This document shows, one piece after another, positions 29,994 to 38,893 of a DNA stretch of 64,000 bases. The position numbers and the translations under genes are program-made. The first letter of the stretch is position 1. Every line of letters starts with the position of its first letter. This stretch comes from Ruminococcaceae bacterium BL-4 (GTDB taxonomy: Bacteria; Bacillota; Clostridia; Oscillospirales; Acutalibacteraceae), in assembly GCA_902809935.1 (NCBI GenBank), contig LR778134.1, positions 1,116,001-1,180,000 on the forward strand. Direction: 5' to 3'. The notes below the pieces were generated by a model, which was given only the letters and a program-made list of their open reading frames with translations, made no database searches and was not told where the DNA came from.

Positions 29994-31064
29994 ATGGTAA
30001 ACAGAGTGCAGCATGATTACCATGGCCGCAGGCGGAGAAAATTGTTTATCCGTAGGACAGTCATTGTTGTTGTTTGTGTGGTAATTATAGTTGCAGTTGT
30101 TGGAATCGTTTTGGCTATTAATAAACTCGTACAGCCCAATGGAGAAAATGGTGCAGTAAATGTTGATAGCGAAAGTATTTCTGATTCTAAAACAGAATCA
30201 TCTTCTTCGGATAGTGCCATACAGACGACAGCTGCTGTTGAAGGGAAAGACGGAAAAATTGCTGCGGGAGATAATCTGACAGGCTATGAAGCTTTATATC
30301 CGGATCTTTATGCCCAAATGCCGCTGAATGGTGGAAAACTGAAAGCCCCGGAATTGAAAACAGTCTATCTGACTTTTGATGATGGTCCCAGCGTGCTGAC
30401 ACAGCCGCTTCTGGATGTATTGGATCAATATCAAGCCAAGGTTACTTTTTTTGATACTGCTCAACCGCTTACAAATGGCTATCAAGATTTAATGAAGACC
30501 TGTGTTGAAAAAGGGCATGCCGTCGGAATCCATTCGTACAGCCATATCTATGCGAACATTTACTCTTCGGTAGAAGCGTACCTTGATGATTTTAACCAGA
30601 TGTATGAAAAAATCAAATCTATTACTGGGGTAGCACCCCGATTCTTTCGGTTCCCAGGTGGCAGTGATGGTGGCGGTAAGTTGAACGAGACCCGGCAGAA
30701 GATTATTAAGGAAATGATTCGCCGCGGATTCATCTATTATGATTGGGATGGCAGCTCTGGCGATGCGAATGCTGATGTAGCCCAAAATGCCGATACGCTT
30801 TACACCAATATAATGAGGGCTATTCATAGGGACTGCAATATTATTTTAATGCATAATATCAATGGAAAAGACGCCACAATAGAGGCCCTGAAACGAGTTA
30901 TTCCAGAGGCGCAGGGAGAGGGATATACTTTTAAGGCGTTGGATGGAACTCTTGACCCTACGCATGGATATTGTATGCATGAGACATTGCCGATTTTGAT
31001 GAAGGCTTTGAATGACAGTCCTTATTTTACCGTCTCTGATGAGAGTAAAAAGAAGTTTGGATAA
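29994..31064 (+). CDS. Membrane-anchored polysaccharide deacetylase
   Basis: The 356-aa protein has an Arg-rich N-terminus, one membrane segment (residues 20-44), a Ser-rich linker and a NodB-homology domain (residues 120-340). The metal and catalytic elements are visible: TFDDGPS near 128, HSYSH near 180 and RFPGGSD near 218. It would deacetylate peptidoglycan or another extracellular glycan in the cell wall, often giving lysozyme resistance (family knowledge). AGGAGG precedes the ATG, and a terminator follows. Confidence 0.9.
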   Translation: MVNRVQHDYHGRRRRKLFIRRTVIVVVCVVIIVAVVGIVLAINKLVQPNGENGAVNVDSESISDSKTESSSSDSAIQTTAAVEGKDGKIAAGDNLTGYEALYPDLYAQMPLNGGKLKAPELKTVYLTFDDGPSVLTQPLLDVLDQYQAKVTFFDTAQPLTNGYQDLMKTCVEKGHAVGIHSYSHIYANIYSSVEAYLDDFNQMYEKIKSITGVAPRFFRFPGGSDGGGKLNETRQKIIKEMIRRGFIYYDWDGSSGDANADVAQNADTLYTNIMRAIHRDCNIILMHNINGKDATIEALKRVIPEAQGEGYTFKALDGTLDPTHGYCMHETLPILMKALNDSPYFTVSDESKKKFG

Positions 31065-31084
31065 TTTTGATAAAAGAGTAATAA

Positions 31085-31115
31085 AAAAAGGTCCGGCGAA
31101 AGCTGGACCTTTTTT
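31085..31115 (+). terminator. Terminator after the polysaccharide deacetylase
   Basis: AGGTCCGGC and GCTGGACCT enclose GAAA, with AAAAAA before and TTTTTT after, so it can act in both directions between this gene and the convergent HAD gene. Confidence 0.9.
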
Positions 31116-31152
31116 GTATGAAAAATTATTTTGAAAGCCAAAAATTATAATT

Positions 31153-31833
31153 TTAAATGTTGTCTGAAAACAGAAGCGGATAAAGCGCTTTTACAGAATC
31201 TGCAAGAACAGAGGCACCGGCTTCTAAAAGCTCTTTTGCTCCCCCATACCCATAAGCAGCACCAATAAAGGGAATTCCTACTTCTTTTGCACCTTCTGCA
31301 TCAAAGTGCGTGTCGCCGATCATTACAGCCTTCTGAGGATCTGTGACCTCACAACAAGCCATTGCATCACGAATCAGAGTAGGCTTGTCCGCACCACGTT
31401 TCGTTTCGTTTGTTTCATCTACTCCTTCAATTCCGCAGAAATATTGTCTCAGATGAAACTTTTGCAGAAGTCGTTCAATTTGACGAATTGGCTTGCTGCT
31501 GGCAGTGCAGATCTTAACGCCACAACGATCGAGATCCTTCAGAAGATCATCCATGTTAGGATAAGCCTTTGTCCGATGCCAGCCTTCTTCATTGTAAATT
31601 TTTCGAAAGAGAAGAAGTGCTTTTTCTGCTTCTGCTTTTGTCATACTGCAGAATGTCATATAACTGTATACTGGGGGCGGTCCAATAAATTTTTGTAGGA
31701 CAACAGGGGATGGAATCGGGTATCCCATGGTGCTCAGTACCTGCTTTACAGAATAAATAATTCCCTCGCCGGTTGCGCAGACAGTGCCGTCAAAATCCAG
31801 AATTACGGCATGATAAAGAGGTTTTTGCGGCAT
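31153..31833 (-). CDS. HAD superfamily phosphatase (subfamily IA, Gph-like)
   Basis: The 226-aa protein has motif I DFDGTVCATG at residue 12, motif II TASS near 112, the conserved Lys in KRGADKPTLI near 145, and motif IV MIGDTHFDAEGA near 171. It is a HAD-IA phosphatase like phosphoglycolate phosphatase or pyrophosphatase PpaX; the substrate is not clear. AAAGGAG lies upstream. It converges on the deacetylase gene and is divergent from the Cof-type phosphatase at 32024. Confidence 0.87.
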   Translation of the reverse strand: MPQKPLYHAVILDFDGTVCATGEGIIYSVKQVLSTMGYPIPSPVVLQKFIGPPPVYSYMTFCSMTKAEAEKALLLFRKIYNEEGWHRTKAYPNMDDLLKDLDRCGVKICTASSKPIRQIERLLQKFHLRQYFCGIEGVDETNETKRGADKPTLIRDAMACCEVTDPQKAVMIGDTHFDAEGAKEVGIPFIGAAYGYGGAKELLEAGASVLADSVKALYPLLFSDNI

Positions 31834-32023
31834 TTCTGGTCGTCTCCTTTTATAAGAATCTTTGCAATTATAACATAGAAGAAATTTTCCTGCAAACTTT
31901 TAAAAAAGGATTTCAGTTTTGCACAAAAATCAATCCAGAGAAAAGAATCCTTCGTGAAATGATTCCATTGCATAGAAGAAATAAATTCTGTAAGATGAAA
32001 GAAGAAATGAAAAGGAGAAGATT

Positions 32024-32830
32024 ATGCGGTATCGATTGTTGGCGCTGGATTTAGATGGGACACTTATGACTACTGAAAAAAAGGTGACGGATTATACAAA
32101 AAAGGTCCTTTTGCGTGCGCAAGAGACAGGGGTTAGGATCGCGCTTACTTCCGGAAGACCGGTGCCGGGGGTTAAACCAATTGCAGACCTTTTAAAGCTG
32201 CCGCAATTTGGTGGATATGTTGCTGCCTGTAATGGAGGACGCATTTATGCTTGTGCTACGGGCAAAAATCTTTACGAAGAATTTCTGCCGCAAAACTTAA
32301 TACCAAAGCTTTGTGCCTTTGGTATAGAAAATGATGTGACAATGGTCGTTTATCACGAAGATCAGCTGATCACACAACAGGCAGAAAATCGTTATGCACG
32401 GTTTGATGCTTCTGTTAATCATATGAAGATTAAAGAATGCAAAGAGCTTTTGGCTGCAATTCAGTTTCCAATTTATAAATTTTTGATGGCAGCAGATCCA
32501 CCGGTCATTCAAAAATTGATCTCAAAAGCACAGAAGACTTTTCCAGAATGCAGCGTTTATCGAAGCGATCCATATTATATGGAATTTATGCCGTTGGGAG
32601 GCAATAAAGCAAAAGCCCTTAGGGCACTTTTAAATCATTTTGGGTGGAACCGAGAGGAACTAATGGCTTGCGGGGATGGATTTAATGACATTTCAATGAT
32701 CGAGTATGCGGGATTAGGGGTTGCAATGAAAAATGCCCAAAAACCGGTATTGGAAGTAGCGGATGATGTTACGCTTTCCAATGATGAAGATGGGGTTGCA
32801 AAAGCGGTGGAAAAATATTGTCTTTCCTAA
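32024..32830 (+). CDS. Cof-type HAD-IIB sugar phosphatase
   Basis: The 268-aa protein has motif I LDLDGTLMT at residues 7-15, motif II TSGRP near 44, and motif III/IV GGNKAKAL and GDGFNDISMI (about residues 190-228), with the larger C2 cap of the Cof/YidA group. It probably dephosphorylates sugar or nucleotide phosphates. AAAGGAG precedes the ATG. It is next to glgB, so a link to sugar phosphate metabolism is plausible but unproven. Confidence 0.9.
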   Translation: MRYRLLALDLDGTLMTTEKKVTDYTKKVLLRAQETGVRIALTSGRPVPGVKPIADLLKLPQFGGYVAACNGGRIYACATGKNLYEEFLPQNLIPKLCAFGIENDVTMVVYHEDQLITQQAENRYARFDASVNHMKIKECKELLAAIQFPIYKFLMAADPPVIQKLISKAQKTFPECSVYRSDPYYMEFMPLGGNKAKALRALLNHFGWNREELMACGDGFNDISMIEYAGLGVAMKNAQKPVLEVADDVTLSNDEDGVAKAVEKYCLS

Positions 32831-32853
32831 AATTCTTAGGTAAAAATATTTGC

Positions 32854-32881
32854 TTTACTTTTTTTTCGGGCATGTTATGAT
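32854..32881 (+). promoter_or_regulatory. Candidate promoter of glgB
   Basis: TTTACT (32854-32859) and TATGAT (32876-32881) are 16 nt apart and 27 nt before the start codon. The match is moderate. Confidence 0.5.
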
Positions 32882-32907
32882 AAAGAAAAAGAAGGGGGCG
32901 CCGGAAA

Positions 32908-34755
32908 TTGGAAAAAGAGTCTTTGAAACGATACCTTCGGGGAGAAAGCTGCGACGCCTATCAAATTTTAGGCGCACATCTTATTAACGAAAAGGGGCAA
33001 GAAGGAGTTCAATTTACAGTATTTGCACCAGGCGCAAAGAATGTTTCCCTTTTGGCAGAATGTACCGATTGGAATCCGATTTTAATGGAGCGGGATTCTT
33101 ATGGCTTTTGGAGCCTTTTCTCTCATTGTGCTAAAGAAAAGCAGATGTATAAATATCAAATCGAAACACAGAATGGCAAAGTATATGACCGAATTGATCC
33201 ATTTGCTTTTCAAAGTGAGGTGCGCCCCAATACGGCATCGATTGTCTGCAATTTGAAAAACTATAAGTGGCAGGACGAAGAATGGATAAAAAAGCGGAAA
33301 CAGACGGAAAAATATTATAATGCACCGCTTTCTATTTATGAAGTCCATGCTGGGTCTTGGAAGATCAAGACTGGGAAAAAAGGAGACGAGCGGTTCTATA
33401 CTTATGACGAATTAGCAGACATTCTTATTCCCTATGCAAAAGAACAGGGATATACGCATTTGGAATTTTTGCCGTTGACTGAATATCCGCTGGATGCAAG
33501 TTGGGGATATCAGGTGACCGGATATTACAGTGCAACTTCCCGCTATGGGACACCGCAGCAGCTTATGAAGCTTGTTGATCAGTGTCACCAGGCAAGTCTT
33601 GGCGTTTTAATGGATTTTGTACCTGCACATTTTGTCAGTGATTTTTATGCGCTTCACCAGTATGACGGTACTTATCTTTACGAGAGCGAAAATAAAGATT
33701 TGCGCTGCAGCGAGTGGGGGACCATCTTTTTTGATTTTACAAAACCGCATGTGCTTAGCTTTTTAAAATCGGCAGTTGATTTTTGGCTGACTGTTTTCCA
33801 CTTTGACGGGATTCGATATGATGCGGTTTCCAGAATGCTTTATCAGAACGGACAGGAAGACCATGGTGTTAATGAAGCTGGTGTTTGGTTTTTAAAGAAT
33901 ACGAATTATGAGATGCAGCAGCGCCATCCGGATTGTCTTTTGATTGCAGAGGATTCTTCAAATTTTCCGAAAGTGACAGCTCCCGTAGTTTATGGGGGAC
34001 TCGGATTTGATTATAAATGGGATCTGGGCTTTATGAATGATACGTTCGATTACATGATGAAAACACCGGCAGAACGTAGAAATTTTGCGGAGCGGATTAC
34101 TTTTTCGATCAGCTATTTTTATCAGGATATTTTTTTGCTGCCGTTTTCTCATGATGAAGTGGTCCATGGAAAGAAAACGATCATTGATAAGATCTATGGA
34201 AGCTATGAGGATAAATTTCCGCAGCTTCGGCTTCTCTATCTTTATCTTTTTACCCATCCTGGAAAAAAGCTTACCTTTATGGGATGTGAATTGGCTGAGT
34301 TTAAAGAATGGGATGAAAATACAGAGCTTGGCTGGAATTTGCTCACCTATCCAAAGCATGATGCTTTCCATCATTTTTTCCGAGATCTTCAAAAATTTTA
34401 TACCAGCCATCCATCCCTTTCATCAAGTGATTTTAATCCGGACGGATTTCATTGGGCAGATCTAACGAATGCCTGCCGGTGTATTTTTTCTTATTCGCGC
34501 AAAAGTGTAGATGGAAAATCGAATGAAAAGCTCTATATTGCTTTGAATTTTTCAGATCGTCCGGCAGTAGATTATGCCCTTCCTGTTGAAGAACCGGGAG
34601 ACTACGAAGAAATTTTTACAACAGATGAATTTCGCTATAATGGAAATGGTCATAAAAATCTTGCAAAATTTTCTTGCCGACGTGGAATGCGGCAATGCCT
34701 TTTAGTTGATCTTCCGCCTTTTTGCGGATGTATTTTTAAATGTCGGGAATCATAA
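32908..34755 (+). CDS. glgB: 1,4-alpha-glucan branching enzyme
   Basis: The 615-aa GH13 enzyme makes alpha-1,6 branches in glycogen. It has an N-terminal carbohydrate-binding domain (residues 20-115), then the catalytic barrel with LEFLPLTEYP near 190, DFVPAHF near 233, GIRYDAVSRML near 305 (Asp nucleophile), LIAEDSS near 350 (Glu acid-base) and FSHDEVVHGKK near 415. The start is TTG at 32908 behind GAAGGGGG. It lacks the usual glgC/D/A neighbours in this window. Its alternative name, glucan branching protein of the archaeal GH57 type, does not fit the GH13 motifs. Confidence 0.92.
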   Translation: MEKESLKRYLRGESCDAYQILGAHLINEKGQEGVQFTVFAPGAKNVSLLAECTDWNPILMERDSYGFWSLFSHCAKEKQMYKYQIETQNGKVYDRIDPFAFQSEVRPNTASIVCNLKNYKWQDEEWIKKRKQTEKYYNAPLSIYEVHAGSWKIKTGKKGDERFYTYDELADILIPYAKEQGYTHLEFLPLTEYPLDASWGYQVTGYYSATSRYGTPQQLMKLVDQCHQASLGVLMDFVPAHFVSDFYALHQYDGTYLYESENKDLRCSEWGTIFFDFTKPHVLSFLKSAVDFWLTVFHFDGIRYDAVSRMLYQNGQEDHGVNEAGVWFLKNTNYEMQQRHPDCLLIAEDSSNFPKVTAPVVYGGLGFDYKWDLGFMNDTFDYMMKTPAERRNFAERITFSISYFYQDIFLLPFSHDEVVHGKKTIIDKIYGSYEDKFPQLRLLYLYLFTHPGKKLTFMGCELAEFKEWDENTELGWNLLTYPKHDAFHHFFRDLQKFYTSHPSLSSSDFNPDGFHWADLTNACRCIFSYSRKSVDGKSNEKLYIALNFSDRPAVDYALPVEEPGDYEEIFTTDEFRYNGNGHKNLAKFSCRRGMRQCLLVDLPPFCGCIFKCRES

Positions 34756-34767
34756 ATAAAAGAAGAC

Positions 34768-34802
34768 CTACTGAATGAAAATCTTCGGTAGGCCTTTTTA
34801 TA
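34768..34802 (+). terminator. Terminator after glgB
   Basis: AGACCTACTGA pairs with TTCGGTAGGCCT with G-U pairs, followed by TTTTT. Confidence 0.8.
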
Positions 34803-34829
34803 TGGAAATTAAAAAATTATAATAAAAGG

Positions 34830-34857
34830 TTGATTTTTAAAAAAATATTAGTATAAT
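34830..34857 (+). promoter_or_regulatory. Promoter of copA-csoR
   Basis: TTGATT (34830-34835) and a perfect TATAAT (34852-34857) have a 16-nt spacer. The GC-rich operator starts six bases after the -10 box, so the transcription start lies inside it. Confidence 0.75.
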
Positions 34858-34862
34858 AAAAT

Positions 34863-34891
34863 TACACCCCCCATAGGGCGGGGGGGGGATA
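34863..34891 (+). promoter_or_regulatory. Candidate CsoR operator
   Basis: A C-run (ACACCCCCC), a short AT centre and a G-run (GGGCGGGGGGGGATA) make an imperfect GC-rich palindrome in otherwise AT-rich DNA. CsoR operators in Gram-positive bacteria have this C-run/G-run form. It overlaps the expected transcription start of copA and the operon encodes a CsoR with intact copper ligands. Confidence 0.72.
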
Positions 34892-34918
34892 CTCGCTGAA
34901 TGAAATTTGGAGGAACCA

Positions 34919-37498
34919 ATGAAACAGACATTTGACGTTACAGGGATGACCTGTGCTGCTTGTCAGGCACATGTGGAAAAGGCAGTCAGCAAGCTCCCAG
35001 GAGTAGAAAACTGCAATGTGAATCTTCTTTCCGGTAGAATGGAAGTCACTTATAAAGAGCAGGAACTCAATAATGAAACGATTTGTAAAGCAGTGGAAAA
35101 AGGTGGATATGGGGCTTCTCCGATTGTAAAAGAGGGCGAGAAAAAAGAAAGGCCACAGGAATCCATCAAAAAACGTTCCGCTTCTGAATTAAAAGAAATG
35201 AAGCATCGGCTTTTGTGGTCTTTTGTGTTTTTTATTCCGCTGTTTTATCTTTCTATGGGGCATATGGCGGGACTCCCGCTGCCGGAATTTTTAAATGGAT
35301 ATGAAAATTCAGTCAGCTATGGCATGACGCAGCTTTTGCTTACATTGCCGATCATGTATTTAAATAGGGTTTATTATCAGCGGGGATTTCGTTCCCTATG
35401 GCACCGTGCGCCTAATATGGATACGTTGATTGCAGTAGGCAGTACGGCGGCTGTGGTGTATGGAATTTTTGCAATCTGCCGAATGGGATATGGTCTAGGG
35501 GTTTCCGACAACGCTCTTGTGATGCGGTATCATATGGATCTCTATTTTGAATCGGCGGGAACCATTTTGACTTTGATTACCCTGGGAAAATATTTGGAGA
35601 CCCGCTCCCGCGGAAAAACGGGAGAAGCCGTAGAAAAATTGATGGACTTGCGTCCGCAGACAGCTGTTCTTTTTGAAGATGGAAAAGAAAAAACAATTCC
35701 GCTGGAACAGGTAAAAGAAGGGGATTTCCTGATTGTTAAACCTGGAGCAAGGATTCCGGTAGATGGTGAAGTTACAGAAGGAACTTCGGCTGTTGATCAG
35801 AGTGCTTTGACCGGAGAGAGTATTCCGGTAGAAAAGCATTCTGGGGATTCTCTGATTGCGGCTTCGGTGAATGGTTCCGGGCGGTTGATTTTTCGTGCGA
35901 CTCGCGTAGGAGAAGATACGACGCTCAGCCAGATTATTCATTTGGTGGAGGAAGCAGGCAGCTCCAAAGCACCGATCGCAAAATTAGCAGATCGAATCAG
36001 CGCTGTCTTTGTGCCGGTGGTAATTTTAATTGCAATCGTTGCGGCATCCTTTTGGCTGCTTTCCGGACAGACCCCGGAGTTCGCACTTTCTATTGGGATT
36101 GCGGTACTGGTCATTTCTTGCCCCTGCGCATTAGGACTGGCAACGCCGGTGGCAATTATGGTAGGAACCGGACGCGGTGCGCAGCTTGGGGTCCTCTATA
36201 AAAATGCTGAGGCATTGGAACATGCACATTCGGTGGATACTGTCGTTCTCGATAAAACCGGAACGATTACCAGAGGAAAACCGGAAATTACGGACCTCTT
36301 GGTGGATTCGGAGCAAAATTTATCGGAAGAGGAATTCCTGAAATTAGCAGCTTCTTTGGAGCAAAGCAGTGAGCATCCTCTGGCGCAGGCAATTTTAAGA
36401 AAAGCAGAAGAGCAGAAAATTTTACTGACTTCGCCGGAAACGTTTGAGGCGGTTCCAGGCAGAGGACTGCGCGCACGGCTCAATGGGATTGAATGTCTTG
36501 CAGGAACATCGGATTTCTTAGAAGGAGAAGGCGTTTCTTGTAAGGACCTAAAATCAAAGGCGGAAGCTTTTGCAGAACAAGGCAAGACACCGCTCTATTT
36601 TGCCCAAAATGGTCAGTTGCTGGGATTGATCGCAGCAGCTGATCTTCCCAAAGAGAATAGTCGTGAGGCAATTCACACGATGCAGGAAATGGGACTTAAG
36701 GTTGTAATGCTGACTGGAGATCATCGCAAGACAGCAGAGGCTGTACGAAAAAGCCTTGGGATTGATCAGACGGTGGCGGAGGTGCTGCCGCAAGATAAAG
36801 AACGAGAAATTCGCAGATTGCAGGAGGAAGGAAGAAAAGTCGCCATGGTAGGCGATGGAATCAACGATGCACCGGCGCTTGCTCGTGCTGATGTTGGAAT
36901 TGCAATCGGTGCAGGAACGGATATTGCAATCGAAAGCGCCGATGTGGTTCTCATGAAAAGTGATTTAATGGATGCTGTCACCGCGATTGATCTTTCCCGT
37001 GCGGTGATCCGCAATATTCATATGAATCTGTTTTGGGCGTTCTTTTATAATGCCATTGGAATTCCGCTCGCAGCAGGCGTGTTTTATTCATTCCTCGGCT
37101 GGACTTTAAATCCGATGTTCGGAGCGGCAGCCATGAGTCTGAGCAGCGTGTGCGTAGTAAGCAATGCTTTGCGTCTGCGGTTTTTCCACCCCAAAGAACA
37201 GACCGGTTTGGTTAAACAAACAGCAGCCGAAAAATCCATTTCCCAGGATTTTGAAAAAACAAATAAAGGAGAGCAAGTCAAAATGAAAAAAGTAATTGCA
37301 GTAGAAGGTATGATGTGTGCGCATTGTCAGGCACATGTGAAAGAAGCATTGGAAAAGGTACCGGGAGTAGAAAAGGCGGAGGTCAGCTTGGAAAATAAAA
37401 ATGCCGCTTTAACTCTTACGGAAGAAGTTTCAGATACGGCTTTGCAAGAAGCGGTCAAAGAAGCAGGGTACGAACCCGGAAAAGTAGAGGCTGACTGA
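34919..37498 (+). CDS. copA: Copper-exporting P1B-type ATPase with a C-terminal CopZ-like domain
   Basis: The 859-aa pump moves Cu(I) out of the cytoplasm. It has an N-terminal HMA domain (GMTCAACQAH, Cys12/Cys15), eight membrane helices, the TGES phosphatase loop, the CPC ion motif (SCPCALG, about residue 402), phosphorylated DKTGT (about 444), SEHP (about 485) and GDGINDAP (about 650). Unusually a second HMA domain (GMMCAHCQAH) forms the C-terminus (residues 789-859) after a hydrophilic linker. ATG 34919 is preceded by TTTGGAGG; the in-frame TTG at 34907 overlaps that site. csoR starts in its stop codon. Confidence 0.95.
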   Translation: MKQTFDVTGMTCAACQAHVEKAVSKLPGVENCNVNLLSGRMEVTYKEQELNNETICKAVEKGGYGASPIVKEGEKKERPQESIKKRSASELKEMKHRLLWSFVFFIPLFYLSMGHMAGLPLPEFLNGYENSVSYGMTQLLLTLPIMYLNRVYYQRGFRSLWHRAPNMDTLIAVGSTAAVVYGIFAICRMGYGLGVSDNALVMRYHMDLYFESAGTILTLITLGKYLETRSRGKTGEAVEKLMDLRPQTAVLFEDGKEKTIPLEQVKEGDFLIVKPGARIPVDGEVTEGTSAVDQSALTGESIPVEKHSGDSLIAASVNGSGRLIFRATRVGEDTTLSQIIHLVEEAGSSKAPIAKLADRISAVFVPVVILIAIVAASFWLLSGQTPEFALSIGIAVLVISCPCALGLATPVAIMVGTGRGAQLGVLYKNAEALEHAHSVDTVVLDKTGTITRGKPEITDLLVDSEQNLSEEEFLKLAASLEQSSEHPLAQAILRKAEEQKILLTSPETFEAVPGRGLRARLNGIECLAGTSDFLEGEGVSCKDLKSKAEAFAEQGKTPLYFAQNGQLLGLIAAADLPKENSREAIHTMQEMGLKVVMLTGDHRKTAEAVRKSLGIDQTVAEVLPQDKEREIRRLQEEGRKVAMVGDGINDAPALARADVGIAIGAGTDIAIESADVVLMKSDLMDAVTAIDLSRAVIRNIHMNLFWAFFYNAIGIPLAAGVFYSFLGWTLNPMFGAAAMSLSSVCVVSNALRLRFFHPKEQTGLVKQTAAEKSISQDFEKTNKGEQVKMKKVIAVEGMMCAHCQAHVKEALEKVPGVEKAEVSLENKNAALTLTEEVSDTALQEAVKEAGYEPGKVEAD
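37265..37285 (+). promoter_or_regulatory. Internal ribosome binding site and ATG for the CopZ-like domain of copA
   Basis: AAAGGAGAG (37265-37273) and an in-frame ATG (37283-37285) sit exactly at the start of the C-terminal HMA domain (MKKVIAVEGMMCAHC). The 71-residue product would be a free CopZ-type chaperone ending at the copA stop. Confidence 0.6.
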
Positions 37499-37761
37499 TG
37501 CAGGCGGATCCAAAGGTAATCAATCGTCTCTTAAAGACTGCGATGGGACAGCTGCAGGGTGTACAGAAGATGGTGGAAGATGATCGTTACTGTATCGATA
37601 TTTCCAATCAGCTGTTGGCTGTAACGGCAATTTTGCAGAAAGCTAATAAAGAGATTATTCGTGCACATATGCGCGGATGTGTAAGAGAAGCTTTTGAAAG
37701 TGGTGATCCGGAAGCTAAAATTGATGAACTTTTAAAAGTGTTTGATAAGATGACGAAATAA
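37498..37761 (+). CDS. csoR: Copper-sensing repressor CsoR
   Basis: The 87-aa all-helical protein has the full Cu(I) ligand set of CsoR: Cys32, His57 and Cys61 (C-x24-H-x3-C), which separates it from RcnR, FrmR and CstR relatives. It represses copper genes and lets go when Cu(I) binds. The ATG overlaps the copA stop by 1 nt, so it is translationally coupled, and the operator at 34863 suggests autoregulation. A terminator follows. Confidence 0.92.
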   Translation: MQADPKVINRLLKTAMGQLQGVQKMVEDDRYCIDISNQLLAVTAILQKANKEIIRAHMRGCVREAFESGDPEAKIDELLKVFDKMTK

Positions 37762-37762
37762 A

Positions 37763-37808
37763 AAGAGCCACAGAACCATATTTATTATGGTTTTGCAGCT
37801 CTTTTGTT
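37763..37808 (+). terminator. Terminator of copA-csoR
   Basis: AAGAGC and CAGAACCATA pair with TATGGTTTTG and GCTCTT around a short AT loop, followed by TTGTTTTT. Confidence 0.82.
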
Positions 37809-37940
37809 TTTAATGTAAAAAATGAAGGGAAAAGATTGCTTCGCTTACTGCGTTTATGTTAGAATCATTTGTATTAATTTGTATTATATATTTTGAATAC
37901 ATAAAGAAAATTTCATTAAATAGAAAAGGGAGATGCGTGG

Positions 37941-38858
37941 GTGGATATCGGTCAATTATTCAGTCTGCAAGGATCATTGTTCCTGATGATTTTGCTTGGA
38001 TTGTTTCTTAAGAAAAAGGGAATCATCGATGATAACGGGACTCGCTGCCTAACAGATCTTTGTATGGATGTCATTATCCCGTGTAATACCATCAAATCTT
38101 GTTTGGTGGATTTTGATACGGCTGAAATGCAGGCTTGTTGGTGGATCCTTCTTGTCAGCGTGCTGATGCAGTTTGTCGGGATTATCCTCAATCATTTCCT
38201 TTTTAACCGCTTTAATGAGCAGCAGAAAAAAGTCCTTCAATACTGCACGATCGTTTCAAACGGAGCATTTTTAGGGAACCCGGTAGCCGAAGGAATTTAT
38301 GGGAACATTGGATTGCTCTATTCTTCTATTTTTCTGATTCCACAGCGTATGGTGATCTGGTCGGTCGGAACTTCTTATTTTGTTTCCGGAGAAACTACAG
38401 ACCGCAAAAAAGTCATTCGAAATGTGTTGACTCATCCTTGCTTGGTCGCTGTTTACATAGGGCTATTGATTATGGTAACAAAGGTACAGTTGCCGGAGTT
38501 TATGACTTTGACGATTAAAAGTATCGGAAACTGTAATTCTGCAATTACTATGATGATCGTAGGGACCATTCTTGCTGATGTAAAATTCTCCACCATCGTC
38601 AATAAATCAACGCTTTTTATCAGCCTTCTGCGTTTGGTGCTGCTGCCTTTGGTTGCGTTTGGACTCAGTACTGTCTGCGGACTGGAACATGCAGCTGCCG
38701 GTGTTTGCGTAATCATGGTCGGTATGCCTGCGGGCGCTACGGCTGCTATTTTTGCAGCACGCTATCACAGTGACGCACCATTTGCAACAAAGTGTGTAGT
38801 GCTTTCTACCTTGCTATCTATGATTACAATTCCAATTTGGTGTTATCTGATCGGTTAA
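37941..38858 (+). CDS. AEC family transporter (auxin efflux carrier fold)
   Basis: The 305-aa membrane protein has about ten hydrophobic segments and the helix breaks of the AEC family, such as DVIIPCNTIKSCL near residue 48 and MVGMPAGATAAIFA near 258. Bacterial members export or exchange malate, malonate or related acids. The start is GTG at 37941 behind GGGAGATG. It is convergent with fetB and not evidently linked to the metal genes around it. Confidence 0.85.
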   Translation: MDIGQLFSLQGSLFLMILLGLFLKKKGIIDDNGTRCLTDLCMDVIIPCNTIKSCLVDFDTAEMQACWWILLVSVLMQFVGIILNHFLFNRFNEQQKKVLQYCTIVSNGAFLGNPVAEGIYGNIGLLYSSIFLIPQRMVIWSVGTSYFVSGETTDRKKVIRNVLTHPCLVAVYIGLLIMVTKVQLPEFMTLTIKSIGNCNSAITMMIVGTILADVKFSTIVNKSTLFISLLRLVLLPLVAFGLSTVCGLEHAAAGVCVIMVGMPAGATAAIFAARYHSDAPFATKCVVLSTLLSMITIPIWCYLIG

Positions 38859-38893
38859 AACAGGATATCCTTCAGCTGCCGTTTTTAAAAGAT

